The position numbers and the translations under genes are program-made. Shown one piece after another: positions 23,576 through 35,115 of a stretch of DNA of 64,000 bases. Source of the DNA: Monodelphis domestica (taxonomy: Eukaryota; Chordata; Mammalia; Didelphimorphia; Didelphidae); contig NC_077231.1 of the NCBI RefSeq assembly GCF_027887165.1, forward strand, positions 129,738,487 to 129,802,486, read 5' to 3'. Numbering within the stretch: position 1 is the first letter of the stretch; each line of letters begins with the position of its first letter. Under the pieces are notes generated by a model that saw nothing but the letters and a program-made list of their open reading frames with translations, did not search any database and was not told where the DNA came from.

Positions 23576-23784
23576 TACTTGGGCTTAGGGAAAGAGGAAG
23601 AGAACAGGTTTGAGGAAGAGAAAAATATGGCCTCTTATTGTGCTACAGCCAAGAACATCCCAGATTTCATATCTTGACAAAATGAGTCAGGGATGGGAGT
23701 GGGAGTGTGGAGGGGGGATGCGGTTTGGTTCCCTGGGGTCCAGTGAAAGTCACCCCTGGAAAGAACTTGGCACAGGTCCATGCT

Positions 23785-24690
23785 AACAAGTGTTATTAGG
23801 CCCCTACTGTGTTTAAGGCACTGGGAGCACAAAGACTAAACAATGGTCTTTGCCCTCGATGTGCTTATATTCTATGGGAGGGATAGTGTAGATAGAATGT
23901 GCAAAGAAATCAGTATCTGCTTGATAATTCAAGTAGGAAGAAAATACTAAAAATTGGTTAAGAAAGTCTTTGTGGAGATGTCTGAGGGGATCCTAAGAGT
24001 TCCAGGTAAGAAAGGAGTGCTTTCAGGGACCTGTGGAAGAGGGCGAGGATGCAGGAAATGGAGAAAATAAAAAATAGGTTAGTTCAGCTGGAAGTTGAGT
24101 CCATGAAAGATAGTAATGTCTAATATGATTAGGAATACTGGAGCTAGCTTGTGAAGGGATTTAAATAGAGAGCTAAATAATTTACATATTATTTAAGAGG
24201 CAGTTGAGAACCACTGAAGGTTCCTAAGTAGAGGAAATGATAACTTTGAGACATTGGGCAAATGATTTCCTCTCTCTGGGGCCCAAGTTTCATCATCTAT
24301 AAAATGAAGGGGGGGGGGCAAGACCTCTGAGATTCTTTTCAGCTCTAAATCTATAATCTTATGAGATGATCAGATTTGAGATTTTGGAAGATTACATAGA
24401 ATGGATTGGAAAGGAGGGGAACTGGAAGCAGGGGGCCTATTTAAGAGGCTGTTGCAATAATGTAGGTGAGAAGTGATGAGGGTGAAGGACCAGATAATAA
24501 CCATGTTTCCAATAGTGCTTAAAGGTTTACAGAACACTTAAAAGTGTTTTGCCACAACATTGCAAATGAGTTGTGCTGTGCTATCCATTTTCTATGAGGG
24601 CACAAGGATGAGAGTAGTTTCTTGCCCATGAACACTTGTAAAACTAAATGTCAGAAACAGGATTCAAATCTGTTATCACTTCTCTCAGAG
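23785..24690 (+). repeat. L2-tail, ancient repeat copy 3 and MIR fragments
   Basis: The L2/SINE tail ('ggcccctactgtgtttaagg') at 23785-23900 is followed by the ancient unclassified repeat ('gagaaccactgaaggttcct', 'ggctgttgcaataatgtagg') at about 24110-24500, with a MIR-like stretch ('tttcatcatctataaaatga') at about 24250-24360 inside it. Another MIR-like antisense stretch lies at about 24515-24690. All are non-coding and boundaries are approximate. Confidence 0.5.
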
Positions 24691-25840
24691 AAATTGAGGG
24701 CTAGAGTGAGGAATGTGAAATGTAGGTCTCTAGAAGAGAAGGAAGCCCCTTTGGCACTTGCTCACTACACCCTGTTGGGAAAGGATTGTTCGTGAAGCGT
24801 ATTCTTTGTGACCGTGGTGGGAACCACACAAGGTTTGCTTGTTGCTGCTGTACTAAATAGAAGCCCCTGAGCCGTTCATTGTTCTTGCTGCTTTTCCAGC
24901 CTGGATGCCTAGATTGGTTATTGTCCTTCCTACTCAGAGAATCCAAAATGACTTCACTGGTAATGTTTTGTGACTCCTGCATAAATTAGATTTAAATGAG
25001 GCAGAATTGCACAAAGTCATCAGGCTCACCCTCTCTTCCAGTCATTCAAGACCGGAAGCAAGACAAAGGAAAGATGACTGGTGATGGCTTGGGATGAAGT
25101 GGATGACCTATACTTCTTTGATGTCTAACCAAGCTCTGAGCACTCCACAACCTTCGTGGTTACTGGAATAAATTGTTCTCACCCACCCCTTTTGATGAGG
25201 GAAAGTCTTTACTTACTTAGTTTGGACACTTTCCTAACTCATAGATCGGTTTGGGAAGCCTGTTGGTTACCCTCAGCCTAGTTTAGCCCAGCTGCTGAGA
25301 TGACTTAACAGGGTGTGGCCACTGTGCAAATTACAGCTTCTTGTGCTATAGGTGAGAGCTGGGTGTGGGGTGGACATCAAAGTTGGATAAGCAGCCCTGA
25401 AGGGGCACCAGTCTTCCCTAAACAGCCTATATTTCCTATGAGGATGCCTAGAAGCTCAAAAGGAAAGGGAAAGGCTAGAAGGTTGTTTCTGAAGTGACTA
25501 GCATCTCAATTCTTCCTTTCTTACCACAGGGACTAAGAGTAAAAATGAGAACCCCCCCAAGTGGAGAAGGCCTGGGAATAGAGAGACTTTCAAAGGTCAG
25601 AGGACATACAATGTCCCAAAAGTCATAGTTCTGTTTTAAACTATTAAAATTTACAGCAATGTTTCCAGCTTTCCAATATAATTAACCCTCAAACAGAATA
25701 TGAACTTGGCTAGGATGCAGAGATTAAAGATGATTTAATTGAAACATTGATAGCTTTAAATTTCATTAAGACTTTTGGGGTCACCCTATCTGTGTGGTTT
25801 CAGAAATTAACCAGGAGCATTTTTTCTGCCCTTAGACATT
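24691..25840. other. Unassigned part of the 6 kb insert
   Basis: Moderate-complexity sequence without a recognisable repeat or domain. The open frames at 24701-24982 (minus) and 25315-25497 (plus) are short and show no family resemblance I can name. Confidence 0.4.
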
Positions 25841-25844
25841 CAAG

Positions 25845-26120
25845 TGGTTGCATTATTTATGGAAAGGATTTTGTCTAGAGCTTCCACTTCTTTGTTCAGG
25901 AAGCACCTGAGAATCTATATAGATGAGAAAACCTGACTTGGGAAGAACTTCCTACAGAGCTCACATCTAATCACCTACCTATAAATCCAAATGGCTGAGA
26001 AACAAACCCTAGTAGTAATCTGACTATTGGAGGAGCCTTTCCTAGAATATTAGTAACATACATAAGAGAGCTCACACTGGGGAATGGTCATACTTCTGCC
26101 AGTTCTCTGTAACCATAGTC
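25845..26120 (+). pseudogene. Decayed C2H2 zinc-finger segment (plus strand)
   Basis: Short pieces recall consecutive Krüppel-type fingers: CIIYGKDF near 25850, then KHLRIYIDEKT near 25900-25935 (a finger end plus linker), then HKRAHTGEWSYFCQFS near 26061-26110 (linker HTGEW, next-finger first Cys). Frame changes and stops lie between them. The two linkers are the main support. It may be the remnant of a KRAB-ZNF-like exon. Confidence is limited. Confidence 0.45.
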
Positions 26121-26259
26121 CTGATCAGAAGCTGTATGTGAGTCCTAAGTGGCAAAGGTTCCAAATCAGATCTCCAAGCTGTTTCAGCACAAATTTTCCC
26201 ATGAGGGAATAATCAATCTAATGACTGTTTCCCTCTAACGAAGTTTCTATTTTTTAAAC

Positions 26260-26455
26260 TCAAGTACCTTCTGTCTTAGAATCCATTCTAAGAAAAGTAG
26301 CAAGGACCAGGCAATTGGGTTATTGCCCAATATAGGAAATTGCCCAGGGTCACACAGTCACACAGCTAGGAAGCATCTAAGGTCAGATTTGAACTCAGGA
26401 CCTACAAATTCCATGTCTGGCTCCCTATCCACTGTGCCATCTAGCTATGTGTTTT
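26260..26455 (-). repeat. CORE-SINE, antisense
   Basis: The order 'cagggtcacacagtcacaca', 'gatttgaactcaggacctac', 'ccactgtgccatctagctat' is the reverse of a marsupial SINE. Confidence 0.8.
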
Positions 26456-27456
26456 TAAAGTGGTTCCAGAAATTTATGTATGAACAATGACTGTCATTGC
26501 CAGTTGTCTGCATGCTTTAAGTTGTACTGGAAATCTTTGTTGAATTTGATGGATAAGGCTCTTATCATTCCATAGTCCAGTGCAATGGCCCCTAAGCAAA
26601 ACCTTTCTCAGAATCACATGCTTCAAAGCGAGTGTCATGAAACATTTCTGTCTATGTAAAAGAGAAGCTGTCTATTCCTTGCTCAGAAGAATCTAATCCT
26701 GAAGGTTCAATTGAATCCTAACAGTTGTGGGATGAGGGTTGAAGGCAGAGCTGATGGGAAAGACTCAGACTATATTGCATTAATGTGCTTAACCAATAGT
26801 TATAGACTCAACATTGGGAGGCAGAGTCTCAGGATAAAAAGAGCATCACCCCAATGGGCTTCTGGATACAAATGTTTGTGTTCCCGAAGAACGATGATTC
26901 ATCTGCCAATTAAGCAACCACTCTGAATGCTGGATCTATGTTCCACCATTGAGGTATCTACTGAATTCCTGGTTGGGTCTGAATCTTATGTTGAGGACCT
27001 CAAGGGCTGTGAATGAAAGATAGCAAAGAACTGGTTCTTGGGGGATAGGGTAGAGGCTTAAGGAACGATGAGCTGCTTCTCTGTTGCCTAAATTATTTTT
27101 GTTTAAAGCGGCTTCAGAAAGTTCAAGTGAACTTTAAAATTCTCAGGGGTTTTCCCAAACCTGAGGCTTCTCCATCTCCCTTTCCAGCTGGATATGATAC
27201 TATATTAAAGGGGCTGGGAAAATTTTTTCTTGTTTCCATCTCTACCATCAAATTTTATCCTACCATTTTTCTATTCCTGGTGTAATAAGGAGGAAAAGGT
27301 GTATATAAAATAGAACTCTGATTGAAGAGGATGGGTGGGGGAGAGAAGTTCAGATTCTCAGCTGACACAGACACAGAGGCAGTTCTTAGGAAAACTACTT
27401 TTCTATACTGTACATACAACAAAGGGAGGTCCTGGCCCTATCAACCAGGAGCTACG
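26456..27456. other. Unassigned stretch in the insert
   Basis: No repeat family or gene is recognised. The only open frame above 60 codons is 26711-26926 (plus), which has no recognisable domain. Confidence 0.4.
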
Positions 27457-27490
27457 TATCTATATCTATATCTATATCTATATCTATCTA

Positions 27491-27529
<39 letters not shown>

Positions 27530-27530
27530 A

Positions 27531-27566
<36 letters not shown>
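27457..27566 (+). repeat. (TATC)n/(TA)n microsatellite
   Basis: TATCTA-type hexamer and TATC tetramer repeats pass into a TA dinucleotide run. The flanking coding-looking frames rich in Y, L and I come from the repeat. Confidence 0.95.
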
Positions 27567-27567
<1 letters not shown>

Positions 27568-27734
27568 GCTGTGGGATAGGGAAGTTTGCTGCTAGAAACC
27601 AATATTAGGAAGACCAAAGAGGGGGTCAGCTCAAGACTGAGAATTCAGGGATGTTTAGTAGAGACTTCCGAAGGTGTACCCTTTGGCACAGGTACAGTAG
27701 ATGGAGATGTAGTTTTGAAGGACAGTAAACTTCA

Positions 27735-27955
27735 GAAGAGGCAGGTAGGTGGCTCAGTGGATAGAGCACTGGGCCCAGAGGAAGACCAGACAATTGTTGT
27801 GTGACCCTGGGCAAATCACAGCCTCTGCTTTGATCCTCTGTAGAAAATGGCAAACCACTCCATTATCTTTGCCAAGAAAACCCCTTGGACACTAGTGGCA
27901 TACTATTGTCCACAGAGCCATGAAGAGTTGAACATGACTGAACAAACTTAAAGGA
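27735..27955 (+). repeat. tRNA-derived CORE-SINE
   Basis: The head 'aggcaggtaggtggctcagt' precedes 'gtgtgaccctgggcaaatca', 'ggcaaaccactccattatct' and 'ttgaacatgactgaacaaac', the full order of a marsupial tRNA/CORE SINE. Confidence 0.9.
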
Positions 27956-28174
27956 AGGGAGAAGATAACCATCCTCACTCATTGGAACCTCAGGGAATTG
28001 GTATAGTAACTGTCCATTGTGCAACTCTTGGCTTTCTCATAACATCAGAGGAGACAATAGCAGGTGGTTTTATGTCTGTCCCTGGGTTCTCTCTTTCAAA
28101 CCCTGGACCATCTTTCTAATCTTTGGCTGTCCTTGGATCTTTGGTTTTCTCCCATCCCATCATAATCCTTAGCT

Positions 28175-29048
<874 letters not shown>

Positions 29049-29191
29049 TCAGTTCCAAGCATCTTTCTATTCTCTTTGTTCTTGTTCTTAGATCCTTCTG
29101 GGAAAAGAATAATTCAGAATCCAACTTATTTTGCTTATATATAAAAATAAATTTTTACTGCTAAAAAATAAATAAATAAAAATTAAAAATT

Positions 29192-29202
29192 AAATGCTGT
29201 AC
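29192..29202 (+). repeat. Target-site duplication, right (6 kb insert)
   Basis: An exact 11 bp copy of 23201-23211, immediately after an A-rich tail. From here the ERV frame continues with the expected residues. Confidence 0.85.
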
Positions 29203-29790
29203 AATCCTTAACCCTTCCACCTTGCTTCCAGATTTACCAACTTGAGGAGAACCATTACACAGTTGTGAAACAATAGTAGTGTCCATGGCAGAAAAGCCTC
29301 AAGATAATCTCTTGGAGACTCCCTTAGACAGTCCAGATCTGGTCTTATTTACTGATGGTTCTTCTTTTATGAGAGATGGGAGGGATGGCATATGCTACAC
29401 TGGAGCTGCTGTAGTCACAAAATTTGTCACTGAGTGGTCAGTTTCACTGCCCTCTAATATTAGCACTCAAGGTGCAGAACTCATAGCTCTGAAACACGCC
29501 TGTATAACTGCCAAGGATAAAAAGGCAACAACTTATATGGATTATAGATATGCTTTTGGCATTTGTCACTCAGTCACGATGCTATGGCTCCAGAGAGGAT
29601 TTTTAGCCTCAGCTGGAAAATCCATAGCTAATGCAGAAATTATTAATTAAGTTCTTTCTGCTCTCCAGCTGCCCAAAGCCCTAGCTGTAGTTCATTGCTC
29701 TGCTCATACAGGTGGCACTGACCCTGTCTCTAAGGGAAATGACTGGGCAGATATTGCTACAAAACTAATGGCCATAGAAGGGCCTGAATT
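29192..29790 (+). pseudogene. ERV connection and RNase H relic
   Basis: The pol frame resumes after the insert. RNase H carries its acidic residues in order: TDGSS with Asp at 29354, AELIAL with Glu at 29477, YMDYRYAFG with Asp at 29540 (the usual TDS reads MDY), and GNDWAD with Asp at 29750, after HCSAHTGGTDPVSKG. Stops occur at about 29241 and 29648. RNase H degrades the RNA of the RNA:DNA hybrid during reverse transcription. The order and residues fit gammaretroviral pol. Confidence 0.88.
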
Positions 29791-30060
29791 AATTTTAACA
29801 TTAACAACCACTGATGACTTAAATTTATCACTTTCCTATAATGAAAAGGAAGTGGAAAAATGGAAGCAAAAATTCAAAGCAAAACAGATTAATGGGGTAT
29901 GGGTGTCATCTGAAGGAAAACCCCTGCTCCCTAGAAGTTTCTAACACCAAATTTGCCAATCTATTCATAAAAATGGTCACTTTGGTACCCAGGTCATCGT
30001 GGACTCTGTTAAGAGAGTATGTATAACTCTTTGTGAAATACTCACAGACAAGTACCAAAG
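29791..30060 (+). pseudogene. ERV integrase N-terminal remnant
   Basis: After a basic linker (EKEVEKWKQKFKAK), a frame containing HQICQSIHKNGHFGTQ recalls the histidine half of the integrase HHCC zinc domain. No catalytic D,D-35-E core can be found afterwards, so the core is deleted or too decayed to see. Confidence 0.6.
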
Positions 30061-30993
30061 TTTAGCTATCATCCTGGCTCCCCATATCCCTGAGAATGAC
30101 CAAAAAATCAGACCAGGGAATGACACTTTCCTATCAAAATAAAATTTTAGTTCTTTTTCTTTCTTATAGTATAGCAACTTCCTATAATCTTGGCTGCAAA
30201 CAGGTAAGTGAAATATTACGGCATTCTGTCCTACAGACTTGTGTGATTAGAAATTACTCGAATTGGAACCTAATACAAGGGTCTGTTAGAAATGTATTAA
30301 ACCCTAATACAAGGGCCTATTATGAATTTATTCTTGCTTACTCAAAAATTTGTATACATAGATTTTCGATAGTTTGATACTGATTTTGAAATCTTCCTTC
30401 TTAGAAAAAAAGTTTAATTTTTCTTCCATTATTTTTTTATTTTATTTTTCTTTTGTTCTTTTTTGTTTGTTCTTTTGATAATTTACTCACACACCCTATA
30501 ACTCAACCATGCATCCTGAGCTGAACTGGATGTTTCTTAACACCCACTTTGGGGGGGATTGTATTTTAATAAAAATTTAAGATTTTAAAATTTTGTTCGA
30601 GAAAGATCTTCAAGGAAAGAAGCTTGCTAACTCCTAAATCCAGAGAATGAACTGCTGCAGAAAGATGCCAGAAAACCTACACTACATCAAGAAGATCCAG
30701 AATGAACTTTGGGTGTGGTTGATTGAACTGAAGTTGTATTGAACATTTATTTAAATGTATACTCTTATGCCAAAAGGGGACTGCCCCCTAATTATTTTTT
30801 CTCAATGTGCCCAGCAAACATTGGTTTTGCTGTCTTCCTCTCTTCTATTTCCCTCTTTTATCTAACTATTGTAGTTTCCTCTTAGAAGGTGAAATTTTGT
30901 ATGCACCTGCAGTTAGAAAATTTGGAGGTGCAGGATGATTATGTTTAGTGATCAATTGGGGAGACTAGTCTCCCAATCATCATCAGGGGGGAT
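30061..30993 (+). other. ERV 3' internal region, no clear env
   Basis: There is an open frame at 30096-30377 (93 codons) with a hydrophobic segment (ILVLFLSYSIATSY) that might be a leader, but no envelope hallmark is visible. A T-rich tract (about 30400-30475) and a polypurine-like TTTGGGGGGGATT (about 30548-30560) precede the true polypurine tract AGGGGGGA at 30985-30992. Confidence 0.5.
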
Positions 30994-31675
30994 TGTGAAT
31001 TTTTACTCCACCCTGCTTAGTCTAACAAAACAGGAATGTCTAAACCCCTACTTAAGGATTAAGTGTTTAGAAGGATGGCCTATGACAGACATGTGCTAGC
31101 AAATGACAAATCAGAAACAACTGACAGACCCCCTGAGCTGTCCTAAGTCCAGCTTAAGCTACCATTGGAACATGTGAGACTCAGGAAGTGATGTAAAAAA
31201 TGGTCTATATATTTCATGTCACTTCCTCTCCAGTCTCTTTTCACAGAGGTGGCTCTGGCTCTTTTGGCAGAGAGAGAGGTGGCTGGTGGCAGCGTGCTGG
31301 GTGTATTGACATCTTGGTGGGGCTGCAGCTATTGTCCAGGTTTGATGGTGAACATCCTTGATACAATACTGGGAGAAGCTTAGTAGCATAGTTCAGGTGA
31401 GGTGTCTTCCCTGAGCTCTCTCGGAGTTTAGGCCAATTCTTTTTTTTCCTTTACCTTCCTAAAAACTCCATCCTCAAAACTCCCCTTGACTCAGGCTAGG
31501 CCAGAAAAATCTTATACCTTTATCCTCTCTCTTCTTCTTAATTACTTCCCTCTATATTAATTAAAGTATCATAAAATTCCCAAAATGACTGGAGTATTTT
31601 TATTGGGATTTGAATTAATACCTGGTGAACAAAAATATAATATATTAGTCAAAACCCCTAAATTTACCCCTTACA
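30994..31675 (+). mobile_element. ERV 3' LTR
   Basis: It starts TGTGAATTTTTAC right after a polypurine tract (30985-30992) and ends in TTACA (31675). An alternative end is ATCACA at 31692. It has a TATA-like CTATATATTTC near 31203 and an AATTAAAG signal near 31559. Its ordered blocks match the solo LTR at 9028-9729. Confidence 0.85.
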
Positions 31676-31692
31676 TTACTAAGGGTATCACA

Positions 31693-32514
31693 AAAGTCAA
31701 TGTAGTTTTAAACTCTATATTCACATGTACATAGAGAATATAACTGTATTATATGTGTAAGTATGTGAATACACACATACTATGTTTTCTCTCCTTTTTA
31801 ATTTTAAAGTAGCAGTTGATTCCCTTAAAAAAACACATCAACTAAAGCAGAATGGGCTGTCCTATATATGCTGATCTTTTAAAATACTGTTCTACTTTAT
31901 AGTTAAATTGAATTCAATGGAGCTGTTGTTCATTTTATTTTTTCCTCTCTTCCCCTGCTCCTTCCTACCCCCTTCCAAACACCCATAAACCAGGATCATT
32001 TCCCTAGTGTTGATTTTTAGTGGCAAAGTCAAAATGATACTTCATTTTTGGTGCTTTAATCACATCCACCTCCTTCTGGAAGTCTTGTAGTGGTTTTGTC
32101 ATATATTATCAAGACCAAGTTCATCACCATTCAAAGCACTACTTAGCAAACTTTTTTCCCTACTTTCTTTTTTCCTTTCTTGCATCTGTTCAGAGATAGC
32201 TGTCCACTACACTCTTATCAATTGATACCAGATTGTATTCAGTTTAGTATTAACTTAGACACTTAATAACACAACTCCATGGTTGTCATTCTTCAACCAA
32301 AGTAGAACACATTTTGTACCAGGATATGTAAAGATTTCCTTGACCATCTTGAAAAAGAAAATAACTAAGTTGATTTTTTTTTAATTTTAAAGATATTTAT
32401 ACATCTAGAGGCATTTATCATACTTTGAAAACCAGGTATATTATATCCTGATATGATAAGAAAAAAAAAGAAAATGCTCAAGAATATAAATTTATGGTAA
32501 TTTTTCTGAAAATC
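31693..32514. other. Unassigned AT-rich spacer
   Basis: No gene, exon or named repeat is recognised. Confidence 0.4.
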
Positions 32515-32765
32515 TATTGTTCAGTCATTTCAGTCATGTCTGACTTTTTCTTACCCCATTCACAGTTTACCTGGCAATGATCCTGGTTGGTTAAACAATT
32601 TCCTTCTCCAGTTCACCTTTCAGATGAGGAACTAAGGCAGTAGGTTTAAATACCTTGCCCAGTGTCATACAGTTGGTAAATGTGTGAGACCACATTTGAA
32701 CTAAGAAAGAAGTCTTCCTGACTTCGATCCCCGCACTCTCTTTACTGCATCACCTAACTGCTCTT
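32515..32765 (-). repeat. tRNA-derived CORE-SINE, antisense
   Basis: The order 'ttcagtcatgtctgactttt', 'cagatgaggaactaaggcag', 'gaagtcttcctgacttcgat', 'gcatcacctaactgctc' is a reversed marsupial SINE. Confidence 0.85.
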
Positions 32766-32859
32766 TCTAAATATAGATATGCTTAAATAAATATGTGTAT
32801 ATTATATATATATGATTCTATTTGCATTCCATTACACCTCTTATTATTTTAATAAAAAT

Positions 32860-33015
32860 AAATAACATATTCATTGTGGTTTGTATGTTTTATCTCTTTT
32901 GAGCTTCACAACAACCTTGTAGGGTAGACTTCACAAGTATTAACTTGATTTTGCAGAAGAGAAAAAATGACTGAGATTAATTGACTCATTTATATCTAGT
33001 AAGCAGTCTTGACAT
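32860..33015 (-). repeat. MIR-type fragment
   Basis: 'ttgagcttcacaacaacctt' then 'ttgattttgcagaagagaaa' is the MIR antisense core. Edges are approximate. Confidence 0.55.
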
Positions 33016-33242
33016 AATTGTAATACTTGAAGAGAGTCTGAGCTCCTCTCCTTTTGACCACTGATCAGATCTTTTATTCTCACTCCAACTGATTCTCATT
33101 TAATTCTTTAGGGGTCCTAATGGTGATTCAATGGCTTCATATTGAAATTTTTTCTGTGATGCCTTTAGCAGTAAATAATTGCAAATATTCTGAGTCATTT
33201 AAAAAATTACCCTGGGGGTTCACAATGCTTTATTAAAAGTAT

Positions 33243-33307
33243 TCATACACACATATACATGCACAAGCACACACAAACACACACACACACACACACACAT
33301 GCACACA
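33243..33307 (+). repeat. (CA)n microsatellite
   Basis: An imperfect CA run. A complementary (GT)n run follows at 33522-33542. Confidence 0.95.
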
Positions 33308-33559
33308 AGTACCATTGCAGTTCCTACTCCATGCTGCTGCTAAAGGAAGTAAGATGCCAAGGAGGAGGTTTTCCTTCTTTTACAATCATATTCCACTATA
33401 TTTACAAGTGATTCTATTATATTTACCTTTGATTTGTTGATGACTCCACATGACTATTTTTTATTAATGGGTAAAAGAAGGGAAAATTATATTGATCTTC
33501 CTGGTAACCAAACTGACATTGGGTGTGTGTGTGTGTGTGTGTTTATATAAACATTTTTT

Positions 33560-34280
33560 ATCATTGACTGGAATAAGGACATGGGTGCAAACTCAACAAA
33601 TTTGCAGGTGACAAAAAGCTGAAAGAGGTAGTTACATACCAAATGACAGTCAAGCTTCAAAAAGAGCTTTGGGATAAAGCTAATTAGATGAAATTAAATA
33701 AGGATAAATGCAGTCCTATGCAGTCTCTTATAAGATTTTAAAAAATCAATTTCATAAGCAAAAAATAGTAGAAACATGGCTAGACAGCATTTTGTCTGAA
33801 AAATATTTAGAGGTTTTGGTGGACTGCAAGTTCAATATAAATTAGCAGTGTGATGTGGCAGCCAAAAAAAAGACCTAATATGATTTTAAACCTCATTAAG
33901 AAAGCTGTGTCTTGCAGGAATAAAGAGATGAGTTTCCCAATGAACTCTGCCGTCATCAGTCATCGTCTGAAATATTTTATTCAGTTTCTAGGCACCACAG
34001 TTGGACCCTGAGAAAACTAAAGAATATCCACTTGAGAGTAGAAGTCATTGTGAAATGTCTTGAGCCCATGTAATGTGAGGATTATTTGAAGCAACTGTGA
34101 ATATTTAGACAAAAGAAAGTCTTGGGAAATGGAGAAGTATGCAGAGAATGTCAACGATCATCAAGTATACAGAAGGCTGTCTTATGGGACAAGGATTTGA
34201 CTTGTTCTGTTTGATCCCAAGAGACAAAACAGGGAGTAGTAAATGGAAGTTGTGAGAAAGGAAAATTAAGTTTTAAATAA
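33560..34280 (+). repeat. L3/CR1-type LINE 3' relic
   Basis: Phrases such as 'aatttgcaggtgacaaaaag', 'ttagaggttttggtggactg' and 'agtgtgatgtggcagccaaa' occur in the order of the CR1/L3 ORF2 C-terminus and 3' end. It is highly diverged with no usable frame, an ancient insertion. Confidence 0.7.
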
Positions 34281-34339
34281 GGGGAAAAAATGTCCTAACA
34301 GCCATACATATATTCTGCCTCAAGAAGTGATGGGTTCTT

Positions 34340-34690
34340 TGAACATTATTGGTTAAACAAGATATGGCATATAATTGTGATGGAATACTACTCTGCCATA
34401 AGAAATGACAAACAGGTTAATTTTGGGAAAACATGGAAAGACCTACTTGAAAATTGTGAAGAGCAAAATGAGCAGATCCAAGAGAACATTATATACAGCA
34501 ACAGAAATAGTTTGAAGAATGGCTTCTATATATTTAACTCCAGAGAAAGAACTAATAAATAGAAATAAAAAATAATTTCAAATATAATTTTTTGTCAAGT
34601 GAAGCCTCCTCTAATGGGGGGAGGGTAGAGAAGGGAAGAAAGAAGTTGACTGGGTATTTGAATATAACAAACAAATAATATTTTTAAGTA
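34340..34690 (+). repeat. Old L1 ORF2 C-terminal fragment
   Basis: The 61-codon frame at 34377-34562 begins MMEYYSAIRNDKQ and contains KTWKDLLENCEEQNEQIQEN, which matches the far C-terminus of L1 ORF2 as seen in copy B (MEYYCAKRN…). The flanking A-rich 3' sequence ends near 34690. It is clearly more diverged than copies A-F. Confidence 0.75.
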
Positions 34691-35103
34691 ATGAGTTGCT
34701 ACTTCTTGGATGTTTCTATACAGAGGTTGGATAATCATTTAGGTATGTTATTTCTTTCATGTATTGGTTGTATCTAAATATTTCTTTCATGTACTGGTTG
34801 TACTAAAATGTATAGTGAAATCCCTTTCAACTCTCAAATTCTGTGATTATGTAAGAGTACTGTGGGGAGTGGGAGATGGCATAAGTTTCAGGGAAGGGGA
34901 AATATTTTTTTAATGCAGTGAAATGTAGGAAGTGCTTGAGTCCTTTGACTGAAAATATTGGCCATTAAACAAATTCATACAATGTAAGTGGAATTGTATA
35001 AATTAAATATTCTTCCCACATACCAAATAATGACATAGTGGATATTTAGTTCTTCAGGAGGACTTTCAATTCTGAGTAATTCTCCTTCAGGTTACAAAGA
35101 TTC
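34691..35103. other. Unassigned spacer
   Basis: No gene is seen. A short local repeat is present: 'atttctttcatgta(t/c)tggttgta' occurs at about 34749-34770 and 34780-34801. Confidence 0.45.
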
Positions 35104-35115
35104 TACTCTGGGCTA
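35104..35115 (-). repeat. Target-site duplication (L1 copy D), 3' side
   Basis: TACTCTGGGCTA is repeated exactly at 37925-37936 on the other side of the element. Confidence 0.88.

Noticed and set aside
30096-30377. Envelope gene start
   Set aside because: It has a hydrophobic segment, but no surface/transmembrane hallmarks such as a furin site, CX6CC or immunosuppressive-like block could be recognised in the following decayed sequence.
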